Below are positions 1 to 5,304 of a DNA stretch of 6,087 bases, in pieces. This DNA is from Clostridiales bacterium (GTDB taxonomy: Bacteria; Bacillota; Clostridia; Caldicoprobacterales; UBA3941). The stretch is from positions 1-6,087 of the forward strand of contig JAAYKZ010000127.1 in assembly GCA_012522165.1 (NCBI GenBank), in the 5' to 3' direction. The notes under the pieces are model-generated. The model worked only from the letters and a program-made list of their open reading frames with translations, made no database searches and had not been told where the DNA came from. A program made the position numbers and the translations under genes. Positions within the stretch are counted from its first letter, which is position 1, and each line of letters begins with the position of its first letter.

Positions 1-3
1 CAT

Positions 4-70
4 AGAAGATGTCATCCTTTCGTTAGTTGTTTATTATAGTGAATAATATATTAACAGGATGTCATCTTCT
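4..70. repeat. Inverted repeat pair (15-bp arms) in leader of an off-window gene
   Basis: The arms at 4-18 and 56-70 are inverted copies, matching at 14 of 15 positions with the only mismatch in the centre, separated by 37 bp. Each arm also contains the odd palindrome GATGTCATC (8-16 and 58-66), so the same 9-mer is also a direct repeat with centres exactly 50 bp apart. On the minus strand the promoter-proximal arm covers a possible -35 region. The distal arm contains AAAGGA (20-15), which could be the ribosome binding site for an ATG at 3-1. The structure could be two operator sites, or an RNA hairpin that hides the ribosome binding site. The repeat is seen directly; either function is inference. 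Confidence 0.7.
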
Positions 71-76
71 TTTCAA
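33..76 (-). promoter_or_regulatory. Candidate promoter for a gene beyond the left edge
   Basis: Reading the minus strand, a perfect TATAAT lies at 38-33, but at 17-bp spacing its -35 position holds CATCCT, which is poor. A second candidate is TTGAAA (76-71), 17 bp, TAATAT (53-48). Either would start a transcript toward an ATG at 3-1 preceded by AAAGGA at 20-15 (11-nt gap). The position downstream of the DUF1934 terminator, and between the two arms of the inverted repeat, fits a regulated promoter. If TATAAT is the true -10 with a poor -35, an activator may be needed. The gene itself is outside the window. Confidence 0.35.
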
Positions 77-148
77 TTCTTATGGTAATTTATTACTCTA
101 ATTCCCTACGGTAACTTTACACTAACTAATGAAAAAAGTTGATTTGTT

Positions 149-179
149 CAAAAAATAGTGCGTATTGCACAATTTTTTG
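149..179. repeat. Near-perfect 13-bp dyad, possible back-up terminator
   Basis: CAAAAAAT at 149-156 pairs with ATTTTTTG at 172-179. After one A-A mismatch, GTGC (158-161) pairs with GCAC (167-170) around the 5-base loop GTATT. The structure reads the same way on both strands, and both ends are T-rich, so it could act as a weak terminator in either direction. It lies about 22 bp past the DUF1934 terminator in the direction of transcription. Only four G-C-rich pairs form the core, so termination would be weak. A protein-binding dyad is an equal alternative. Confidence 0.5.
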
Positions 180-200
180 TCTAGTATTTGAAAGATTAGT

Positions 201-226
201 AAAAAGGCTGCCTACAAATAGGCAGC
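201..226 (-). terminator. Rho-independent terminator of the ddl-murI-DUF1934 operon
   Basis: On the minus strand GCTGCCTA (226-219), loop TTTG, TAGGCAGC (214-207) forms a perfect 8-bp GC-rich stem. It is followed by C and then five T residues (205-201). It starts about 30 bp after the DUF1934 stop codon, where a terminator for the operon is expected. Confidence 0.87.
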
Positions 227-256
227 TCCTATAAATAATCAGCTTTTTCATTTTTT

Positions 257-709
257 CTAGGATTTAAATAATCTTTGGGGAGCATCCTCCTGATAGCTTA
301 CCATGAGTTCATTCAATCCTGCATATTTACCCGATATATCCAATTGATATTTTAAATCAACTTTGCCTTTATTCTCATCCATGTCACAATCGATCCTGGT
401 AGGGAATACTCCCATTTCCAAGCTGCCAAAAGGTGTCTCATAATAGCTTACGTACTTTCTACCTTTTTCAAAGACAAATCGAGATTCATGTGCACCTGTG
501 CGTTCTAAAAATACTCTATTATCCCCTACTATTAATAAGGTTTTAGTACCCTCTAATCCAGATACAGTACTTTCTTCATATTCTATATAATATACATCAT
601 CCTTTTTATACAAACGGCCTTCCGTAATAAGCTCTATCTTGTTATCCTCCCCCATAGGGTTTACTTGAATTCCCTTTATGGACAGAATAACTTTTTTTCC
701 TTCCTGCAT
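257..709 (-). CDS. DUF1934 / YwiB-like calycin-fold protein
   Basis: This encodes a 150-residue soluble protein with no signal peptide or membrane segment. The sequence is a run of short alternating beta strands (for example VILSIKGIQ near the N-terminus, YYIEYEE in the middle, GKVDLKYQLDISG near the C-terminus). This matches the DUF1934 family, typified by Bacillus subtilis YwiB (about 140 residues), which is predicted to fold as a calycin-like beta barrel. The molecular function is unknown. I start it at ATG 709-707 because AGGGGG (724-719) lies 9 nt upstream; the longer frame begins with a GTG at 730 that has no ribosome binding site. It is the last gene of the ddl-murI operon, 49 bp after murI, and is followed by a terminator. 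The link to cell-wall synthesis rests only on that position. Family assignment is fairly sure; role is not. Confidence 0.85.
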   Translation of the reverse strand: MQEGKKVILSIKGIQVNPMGEDNKIELITEGRLYKKDDVYYIEYEESTVSGLEGTKTLLIVGDNRVFLERTGAHESRFVFEKGRKYVSYYETPFGSLEMGVFPTRIDCDMDENKGKVDLKYQLDISGKYAGLNELMVSYQEDAPQRLFKS

Positions 710-718
710 ATTTAATAA

Positions 719-724
719 CCCCCT
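719..724 (-). promoter_or_regulatory. Ribosome binding site that sets the DUF1934 start
   Basis: AGGGGG on the minus strand sits 9 nt before the ATG at 709. It would lie inside the coding sequence if the GTG at 730 were used, which argues for the shorter 150-residue product. Confidence 0.75.
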
Positions 725-758
725 ACTCACGCTATTCTACAATCAATCCAATTATAAA

Positions 759-1565
759 TCAATATCTCTCTATATCAATTTTTTGTATACATTTAATCTC
801 TCTGCCTAAAAACCGTCCTCCTATGTCTTCAAATTTCTCTCCTAAATCACTGACAAAAAAGTTATAAGTCCCTTCTTTTTGATCCTGGTTAAGAATATTC
901 TTGGACCTAAGTATTTTTTCTACTTCTAAAGCAGTTCCTTCAGCTGGATTTACTAAGGTAACATGGGAACCCATAACTTCACCAATGATGTCCTGTAATA
1001 GAGGAAAATGGGTACAGCCTAGAAGAAGAGTATCTATATCTTTGTCCTTCATACTACCCAAATATTTCTCAGCTGTCAATAAAGCAATTTTGGTATGACT
1101 CCATCCTTCTTCCACTATAGGAACAAAAAGAGAGCAGGGAGTACTAAATATGCTAATTTCTGGATCTTGATGAGTAAGAGCCTTTTCATAAGCTTTGCTT
1201 CGAATAGTAGCCTGAGTACCTATAATACCAACCCGTTTGTTTTTTGTAACCTGTGCTGCTGCCCTGGCACCTGGTTCGATTACTCCTAAAATTGGAACAT
1301 CAAATATTTTATTTACAATATCCAGGCTGATAGAGCTTGCCGTATTGCATGCAATTACAACCATCTTTACACCTTGACTTAACAGAAACCTAATACATTG
1401 CTTAGAGTATCTTATAACAGTCTCATTTGATCGAGTACCATAGGGAACCCGGGCTGTATCTCCGAAATATACAATATTTTCACCAGGTAATCTTTTCATT
1501 AGTTCCTTTACAACGGTAAGCCCGCCTAAACCTGAATCAAACACCCCTATGGGTCTTTTATCCAT
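759..1565 (-). CDS. murI: Glutamate racemase
   Basis: This cytoplasmic, cofactor-independent enzyme interconverts L- and D-glutamate, supplying D-Glu for the second position of the peptidoglycan stem peptide. The 268 residues match the usual family length. The N-terminus carries PIGVFDSGLGGLTV (5-18) with Asp10 and Ser11, then YFGDTARVPYG (33-43). The two catalytic cysteines are visible: Cys73 in ACNTAS and Cys184 in GCTHFPLL. VPIVEEG (148-154) contains the conserved acidic residue that assists catalysis in the family. The ATG has an AGGAGG site that overlaps the ddl stop codon, so the two genes are probably translationally coupled; the gap is 15 bp. B. subtilis has a paralogue, so racE/yrpC naming is possible, but the enzyme class is firm. 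Nothing in the protein looks degraded. Confidence 0.97.
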   Translation of the reverse strand: MDKRPIGVFDSGLGGLTVVKELMKRLPGENIVYFGDTARVPYGTRSNETVIRYSKQCIRFLLSQGVKMVVIACNTASSISLDIVNKIFDVPILGVIEPGARAAAQVTKNKRVGIIGTQATIRSKAYEKALTHQDPEISIFSTPCSLFVPIVEEGWSHTKIALLTAEKYLGSMKDKDIDTLLLGCTHFPLLQDIIGEVMGSHVTLVNPAEGTALEVEKILRSKNILNQDQKEGTYNFFVSDLGEKFEDIGGRFLGREIKCIQKIDIERY

Positions 1566-1575
1566 AGTAAGTAGT

Positions 1576-1581
1576 CCTCCT
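1576..1581 (-). promoter_or_regulatory. murI ribosome binding site overlapping the ddl stop
   Basis: AGGAGG on the minus strand begins at the last base of the ddl TGA stop (1583-1581) and lies 10 nt before the murI ATG. Ribosomes finishing ddl would cover or free this site, which suggests coupled translation and matched amounts of the two enzymes. Confidence 0.8.
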
Positions 1582-2660
1582 CATTTATTGTGTTTTTTAT
1601 TGAATTTCTCTATAGCTAATTGAATTAATTTATCTATTAGATGTGCATAAGAAATACCTGTTGCCTCCCATAATTTAGGATACATACTTATCTCAGTAAA
1701 ACCAGGCATGGTATTAACCTCATTTAAATATACCTTTCCAGTTTGCCTTTCTAAGAAAAAGTCCACTCTAGTTAGTCCAGAGCATCCTAGAGCTTTATAG
1801 GCTCTAATGGCCAATTCTCTAATCTCATCACTTTTGTCAGAAGGAACAGGCGCAGGTATCAAAAGTTTAGACTTGCCTCCATCCTGATATTTTGCATGAT
1901 AATCATAAAATTCATTGGATGGTAAAATCTCACCTAGTACCGATGCCTTAGGTTCATAATTTCCTAAAACAGCGCATTCAATTTCACGTCCATCTATAAA
2001 TTCCTCTACAATTATCTTTTCATCATATTGTGCTGCAATATCCAAAGCTTTTAGAAGCTCATCTCTGTCTTTTGCCTTTGATATGCCTACACTAGAACCC
2101 ATATTGGCTGGTTTAACAAAGACGGGATAAGGAAAGGATTTCTCTATACTAACTACTACTTTCTCTGCATCTTTTTCTATCTCATGCCTATAGGTACCTA
2201 TATATTTGCCCTGAGGCAACCCTGCTGAAGCAAATATGGCTTTGGCCATGAGCTTATCCATTCCAGTAGACGACGCTAGCACATCACAACCTACATAGGG
2301 GATATGAGCAAGCTCAAATAAACCTTGTATTGTGCCATCTTCACCATAGGGTCCGTGCATAACAGGAAATATTACATCAATAGGATAGATTTTTTGGGGA
2401 TCCTCTACAAGAAAAAAGCCTTTATATGAAGGGTCGCCTGGGAATACCACTTTTTTGGATTCTTGCTCCCATTCCCCAGTCTTTATCTTTTGAATATCGC
2501 CATCATAATAACGCCAATGCCCTTCTTTGGTTATGCCTATCAAATACAGTTCATATTTGTTTTTATCTATATTTTCTATTATGGAGGTTGCAGAGATGAG
2601 TGATACTTCATGCTCTCCAGACCTTCCTCCAAATAACACCGCTAACTTTTGCTTACCCAT
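1581..2660 (-). CDS. ddl: D-alanine--D-alanine ligase
   Basis: This ATP-grasp enzyme joins two D-alanines in the cytoplasm; the dipeptide is then added to the UDP-MurNAc-tripeptide by MurF. The 359-residue product has the full family layout. LFGGRSGEHEVSLIS (9-23) includes the substrate-binding Glu18. HGPYGEDG is at 102-109, and the ATP-binding stretch FVKPANMGSSVG at 181-192. The omega loop FYDYHAKY (251-258) ends in the Tyr typical of D-Ala-D-Ala rather than D-Ala-D-Lac ligases. LTRVDFF (296-302) and NEVNTMPG (313-320) supply catalytic Arg and metal ligands. I chose the ATG at 2660 because AGGAGG lies 6 nt upstream; the longer frame from 2699 would begin inside the -10 box of the likely promoter. 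It is first gene of an operon with murI and DUF1934. Vancomycin-type altered ligase looks unlikely. Confidence 0.97.
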   Translation of the reverse strand: MGKQKLAVLFGGRSGEHEVSLISATSIIENIDKNKYELYLIGITKEGHWRYYDGDIQKIKTGEWEQESKKVVFPGDPSYKGFFLVEDPQKIYPIDVIFPVMHGPYGEDGTIQGLFELAHIPYVGCDVLASSTGMDKLMAKAIFASAGLPQGKYIGTYRHEIEKDAEKVVVSIEKSFPYPVFVKPANMGSSVGISKAKDRDELLKALDIAAQYDEKIIVEEFIDGREIECAVLGNYEPKASVLGEILPSNEFYDYHAKYQDGGKSKLLIPAPVPSDKSDEIRELAIRAYKALGCSGLTRVDFFLERQTGKVYLNEVNTMPGFTEISMYPKLWEATGISYAHLIDKLIQLAIEKFNKKHNK

Positions 2661-2666
2661 GACCAT

Positions 2667-2672
2667 CCTCCT
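2667..2672 (-). promoter_or_regulatory. Ribosome binding site that sets the ddl start
   Basis: AGGAGG on the minus strand lies 6 nt before the ATG at 2660-2658. Another ATG directly abuts it at 2666, too close to be served, and the ATG at 2699 has no such site. Confidence 0.85.
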
Positions 2673-2697
2673 AATACCATTATTATTTTCCAATCTC

Positions 2698-2726
2698 ATT
2701 CTAACATAATCTAAGATTTATATGAA
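2698..2726 (-). promoter_or_regulatory. Sigma-A-like promoter for the ddl-murI-DUF1934 operon
   Basis: Minus strand TTCATA (2726-2721), exactly 17 bp, TAGAAT (2703-2698); the -10 matches 5 of 6 and the -35 4 of 6 consensus bases. Transcription would begin near 2691, giving a leader of about 30 nt that carries the ddl ribosome binding site. The upstream neighbour is cut off by a strong terminator at 2769-2809, so a promoter is needed in this interval. A vegetative promoter suits cell-wall precursor genes. Confidence 0.5.
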
Positions 2727-2768
2727 GCACCAGAACTATGGAAATAATAGTGTCTGTGGTATTTGACC

Positions 2769-2809
2769 AAAAAGAGAAACGGAGACTATAAAATCTCCGT
2801 TTCTCTTTT
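2769..2809 (-). terminator. Strong Rho-independent terminator after the spore protein gene
   Basis: The arms 2794-2809 and 2770-2785 are a perfect 16-bp inverted repeat around the 8-base loop at 2786-2793. On the minus strand the right-hand side ends in five T residues (2773-2769). It begins 13 bp after the stop codon. The stem is flanked by A and T runs on both sides, so it could also stop plus-strand transcripts. It separates the spore genes from the ddl operon. Confidence 0.93.
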
Positions 2810-2822
2810 AAGGTACTTATGG

Positions 2823-2996
2823 CTATTTACCTGACAGATTCCTTTCAGCCATTTCTATGGCTTTTTTAACAATGTTTCCACAATCTCTCGAGGAAACAGC
2901 TCCCCAACCTTCATTCTTTACGATGTTGTATACCCCAAGTTCTTTGGCAATCTCATACTTTAGTTCATCAGACATTACGCCTCTTCTTTTAGCCAT
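2823..2996 (-). CDS. Small acid-soluble spore protein, alpha/beta type (short form)
   Basis: This encodes a 57-residue basic protein of the alpha/beta SASP family, which coats forespore DNA, shifts it toward an A-like form and protects it from UV and heat. It shows the family's first helix KYEIAKELGV (13-22), which includes the EIAKE stretch (15-19) resembling the cut site of the germination protease GPR. After a GWG turn come SRDCGNIVKKAIEMAE (36-51), corresponding to the second DNA-binding helix. It is shorter than Bacillus SspA/SspB (about 70 residues) because the N-terminal arm is reduced and the glycine pair before the second helix is missing. I start it at ATG 2996, where AAAGGAGG lies 7 nt upstream; an ATG at 3035 would push the frame through a 20-bp palindrome and lacks a ribosome binding site. 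Cys39 is unusual for the family. Expression is expected late in the forespore (sigma-G). Confidence 0.9.
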   Translation of the reverse strand: MAKRRGVMSDELKYEIAKELGVYNIVKNEGWGAVSSRDCGNIVKKAIEMAERNLSGK

Positions 2997-3003
2997 ATCA
3001 ATA

Positions 3004-3011
3004 CCTCCTTT
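3004..3011 (-). promoter_or_regulatory. Ribosome binding site that sets the spore protein start
   Basis: AAAGGAGG on the minus strand, 7 nt before the ATG at 2996, is a near-perfect site and fixes the 57-residue start. It begins one base after the end of the palindrome at 3013-3032. Confidence 0.88.
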
Positions 3012-3012
3012 A

Positions 3013-3032
3013 ACGACTAATATATTAGTCGT
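3013..3032. repeat. Perfect 20-bp palindrome before the spore protein gene
   Basis: ACGACTAATATATTAGTCGT is its own reverse complement over all 20 bases. As RNA it would fold to an 8-bp stem with a TATA loop whose foot touches the ribosome binding site, leaving that site free. As DNA it has the form of an operator for a symmetric regulator. It has no T-run and so is not a terminator. Function is not known. Confidence 0.85.
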
Positions 3033-3059
3033 CATCTCTAGTTTTCCCGAAAGAAATCT

Positions 3060-3090
3060 ATATATGCTGCAAAAAATCTGACTTTGATTC
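3060..3090 (-). promoter_or_regulatory. Weak candidate sigma-G-type promoter for the spore protein gene
   Basis: On the minus strand GAATCA (3090-3085), 18 bp, CATATAT (3066-3060) resembles the sigma-G pattern (GNATA-like -35, CATNNTA-like -10) imperfectly. It would give a leader of about 55 nt that includes the palindrome at 3013-3032. The choice is helped by the known forespore expression of this gene family. The match alone is weak. Confidence 0.3.
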
Positions 3091-3093
3091 TTT
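3071..3093 (-). terminator. Weak hairpin with T-run at the ypeB stop
   Basis: Minus strand AAAGAATC (3093-3086), 7-base loop, GATTTTTT (3078-3071) forms an 8-bp stem including one G-U pair and six T residues. The stem is AT-rich and overlaps the ypeB stop codon, so it would stop transcription poorly. Read-through from sleB-ypeB into the spore protein gene is likely. Confidence 0.25.
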
Positions 3094-4444
3094 ATATAAC
3101 CAGGGTTCCATTATCTGTATTTAAAATTTTTAATATATTCTCCTCTTTTCCTGTATCTGCATTAATGTATACTATAAAGTTATCTTCTCCAAATTTGCCT
3201 TTAAATTCATAACATAAAATTTCATCGCCACCCTGGCTGGGTATAATAGCTAATCTTTCCGATGTTATATCAAGATTTTTATTGACTAGTTTCCTTGCCT
3301 CTTCCAGACTTAACTCAGGTTCTTTTATAGTTCTCTCTCTATGGGCTGTCAGGAAATTCAAAGCTTCAAAGCCTATTATATTGCCAGTTCCTAGAGAAAC
3401 TTTTACCTTTATTAAATCAGGATAGATTATCACATCATCTTGGGAAAAGGCAAAGTTAAATACTGCTGTGCCATCATGGCGCTGACCATAGGTTATCTCC
3501 ATATCTTTATAGCCTTTTTTATTTAAAAATTCCTTGGCTATTTTTTCTGCTTCTTTATAATCTATTTGAGCATCTTGCACCATGCCTTCACTAATTACAG
3601 AAATAACCTTGCCGCCTTTTTTAGAGACAGATACATAGAGAGGTCCTTCTCCATCATTAGTCTCCAGATACACGCCCCATGATTGGATAGTGCCTTGAGT
3701 TTCAGCCCCTCTACTGGCTTTCTCCACACGATTCCTTCCAATAAAGTCAATAGCTATTTTTTCTGCTTCTTTATAGTCTATATTATCGCCCTGAATATTT
3801 AATTTCTTGGGTTTTAAGAGAGTGTCTGAAAAGGGACCGTCATAGATAAGAGTGGGATATTTTATAGAAGTTTCCTCAATCCTGGTAAACTGTTTTGTCA
3901 CCAAATCATCAGAAACATCCTCCAGGCTTTGGTTCCCTTTATCCCTTATTTCCTGCCAGGATATGGCACCATTGTTGACACTATCTTCTAAGACCTTTAA
4001 TTCATTTGCCAGGTTTATGCAGCTATTATAAAGCTCCTTTAAATTTTCCATTTCTTCTACGGTTAAGGGTTTGCCTTCGCCTGCCTTTATAGTTAGGTAA
4101 CGGCAATAGTCTGATAACTGGCTTAAAAAAGTAGAAGTCTTATCTAAAGCCATATGCCTTAATGAAAGTTGGCTTAAGTTAGAACCTGCAGACTCTGCCT
4201 GTCTCCATACATTAGACAGCATTTTAATATTTTGACCTTGGTCACTGCTTACCATCATCTTTGACAATTCTGTTTCTATATTACTAACATACCCCACTAG
4301 CTCGTAAAAGGACTTTTCGTATAAATTGCTTGTGCGGTTATTATAATCCAAGTTTTGCATGTATTGATTGTAGCCCCAAACACCAGTAATAACCAGGGCT
4401 ATTAATAATAAACCGCTAACTATCCATCCCAGCCTTGGCCTCAT
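3092..4444 (-). CDS. ypeB: Germination protein YpeB (SleB partner)
   Basis: YpeB stabilises SleB in the dormant spore and is needed for cortex hydrolysis at germination; it sits at the spore inner membrane. The 450-residue length is the family's normal size. A membrane anchor (7-24, hydrophobic, after Arg2 and Arg4) is followed by a helical N-terminal region to about 190, the family signature YPTLIYDGPF (196-205), and a C-terminal half of three PepSY-like repeats. Those repeats begin IDYKEAEKIA (222-231), IDYKEAEKIA (294-303) and LSLEEARKLV (378-387), spaced 72 and 84 residues. The start has GAGGAGG 9 nt upstream. It follows sleB by 30 bp, the conserved sleB-ypeB order, and no promoter is obvious between them. 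Forespore expression with sleB is expected from B. subtilis. The assignment is firm. Confidence 0.95.
   Translation of the reverse strand: MRPRLGWIVSGLLLIALVITGVWGYNQYMQNLDYNNRTSNLYEKSFYELVGYVSNIETELSKMMVSSDQGQNIKMLSNVWRQAESAGSNLSQLSLRHMALDKTSTFLSQLSDYCRYLTIKAGEGKPLTVEEMENLKELYNSCINLANELKVLEDSVNNGAISWQEIRDKGNQSLEDVSDDLVTKQFTRIEETSIKYPTLIYDGPFSDTLLKPKKLNIQGDNIDYKEAEKIAIDFIGRNRVEKASRGAETQGTIQSWGVYLETNDGEGPLYVSVSKKGGKVISVISEGMVQDAQIDYKEAEKIAKEFLNKKGYKDMEITYGQRHDGTAVFNFAFSQDDVIIYPDLIKVKVSLGTGNIIGFEALNFLTAHRERTIKEPELSLEEARKLVNKNLDITSERLAIIPSQGGDEILCYEFKGKFGEDNFIVYINADTGKEENILKILNTDNGTLVI
3537..3565 (-). repeat. ypeB internal repeat, copy B
   Basis: These 29 bp encode the start of the second PepSY-like repeat (IDYKEAEKIA, residues 294-303). 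They match copy A at 28 of 29 bases, 216 bp (72 codons) away. Confidence 0.85.
3753..3781 (-). repeat. ypeB internal repeat, copy A
   Basis: These 29 bp encode IDYKEAEKIA at residues 222-231, the start of the first PepSY-like repeat. The only difference from copy B is a synonymous Asp codon (GAC here, GAT there). Confidence 0.85.
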
Positions 4445-4474
4445 AGCCTTATTCCTCCTCTATGTATATGCTTA

Positions 4475-5188
4475 TCATGTAGCAAAGTGATGTTTGCCAA
4501 TAACTATATGTACAGGTCTGGACCATATCCAACTGCTGGTTGCCTTGGCAGGATTATAATAATATATTGCGCCATAGGTAGGATCCCAGCCATTTAATGC
4601 ATCCCTTGCTGCTCTAAGGGCCTCTTCATAAGGAGTTAAATTTATCTGTCCATCCGATACAGCAGTAAAGGCTGCCGGATGATATATAACCCCTCCAATG
4701 GTATTGGGATATCTAGGATCTTTCACTCTGTTTAATATTACTGACGCTACTGCCACCTTGACTATGTAAGGTTCACCTCTAGCTTCGCCATGGACTGCTT
4801 TTGCCAACAGATAAACATCACCTTCGCCTCTAGCTCCGCCTCGGGAAGGTGTGCTAGTACCGCCTCCAGATGTGGCTCCTAGATTAATGCCCATTGCTGC
4901 AGCAGTTTGTTTTCCTACTACTCCATTAACAGCTAGTCCATTTTTAGCTTGAAACTTTTTTACAGCCTCAAAAGTTTTAGCACCATATATTCCATCGATA
5001 GCACCATCATAGTATCCCCACTGCTTTAGTTTTTGCTGGACCTCATATACCTTACCTCCGGTCATTCCCCAGTAAATGGCTGCTGCTTCTACATCTCTTT
5101 TTAAAAGGGAACTTCGTAATATCAAAGCTGTACAAATTAAAAAAGTTAACAAAACAGATATAACAAGAAGCCTTTGTTTCGTCTTCAT
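4475..5188 (-). CDS. sleB: Spore cortex-lytic enzyme SleB
   Basis: SleB is a lytic transglycosylase that cuts spore cortex peptidoglycan containing muramic lactam during germination. The 237 residues show, in order: a hydrophobic export segment (7-24) with a plausible cleavage site after Ala35-Ala37; a PG_binding_1 domain (about 40-102) with VYEVQQKLKQWGYYDG and the typical DGIYGAKTFEAVKKFQ; a Gly/Ser/Thr-rich linker (about 104-123); and the Hydrolase_2 catalytic domain (124-237). In that domain HGEARGE (133-139) holds the catalytic Glu135, followed by VASVILNR and a C-terminal YNP...W...HHFA pattern. AAAGGAA lies 7 nt before the ATG. ypeB follows 30 bp downstream, which separates it from the related enzyme CwlJ, which lacks the binding domain. 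The upstream 116 bp hold a 17-bp-spaced direct repeat but no clear sigma-G promoter. Confidence 0.96.
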   Translation of the reverse strand: MKTKQRLLVISVLLTFLICTALILRSSLLKRDVEAAAIYWGMTGGKVYEVQQKLKQWGYYDGAIDGIYGAKTFEAVKKFQAKNGLAVNGVVGKQTAAAMGINLGATSGGGTSTPSRGGARGEGDVYLLAKAVHGEARGEPYIVKVAVASVILNRVKDPRYPNTIGGVIYHPAAFTAVSDGQINLTPYEEALRAARDALNGWDPTYGAIYYYNPAKATSSWIWSRPVHIVIGKHHFAT

Positions 5189-5211
5189 CTTTTACTTCCT
5201 TTCACAAAACT

Positions 5212-5238
5212 AGAATTGATACCTTCCAAGAATTGATA
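5212..5238. repeat. 10-bp direct repeat upstream of sleB
   Basis: AGAATTGATA occurs at 5212-5221 and again at 5229-5238, a 17-bp period, 24 to 50 bp before the sleB start. Its core AATTGATA is also found at 6014-6021 upstream of spoIIR. This may be a regulator site or chance in AT-rich DNA. Confidence 0.55.
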
Positions 5239-5304
5239 AAATTATCCTTAGCTTCTGTTATATTTTTTGTTAACCCCAAATAGTATATACCAGTTAAAAT
5301 ATTC

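Noticed and set aside
901..1289. Two plus-strand open frames of 64-65 codons inside murI
   Set aside because: They are antisense to a complete, well-conserved murI, have no recognisable protein family and no ribosome binding site.
2661..2699. N-terminal extension of ddl by 13 residues
   Set aside because: The ATG at 2699 overlaps the likely -10 box and lacks a ribosome binding site; AGGAGG lies inside the extension and serves the ATG at 2660.
2527..2709. Plus-strand open frame of 60 codons over the ddl start
   Set aside because: It is antisense to conserved ddl residues and the ddl promoter and shows no family match or ribosome binding site.
2997..3035. N-terminal extension of the spore protein by 13 residues
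   Set aside because: It would translate the 20-bp palindrome and the ribosome binding site, and family members begin near the MAKRRG start.
2857..3081. Plus-strand open frame of 74 codons covering the spore protein gene
   Set aside because: It is the reverse of a recognisable SASP with its own strong ribosome binding site; the frame includes the non-coding palindrome.
5231..5304. Terminator between spoIIR and sleB
   Set aside because: The interval has short palindromes such as GTATATAC and GTTAAC but no stable stem followed by a T-run.
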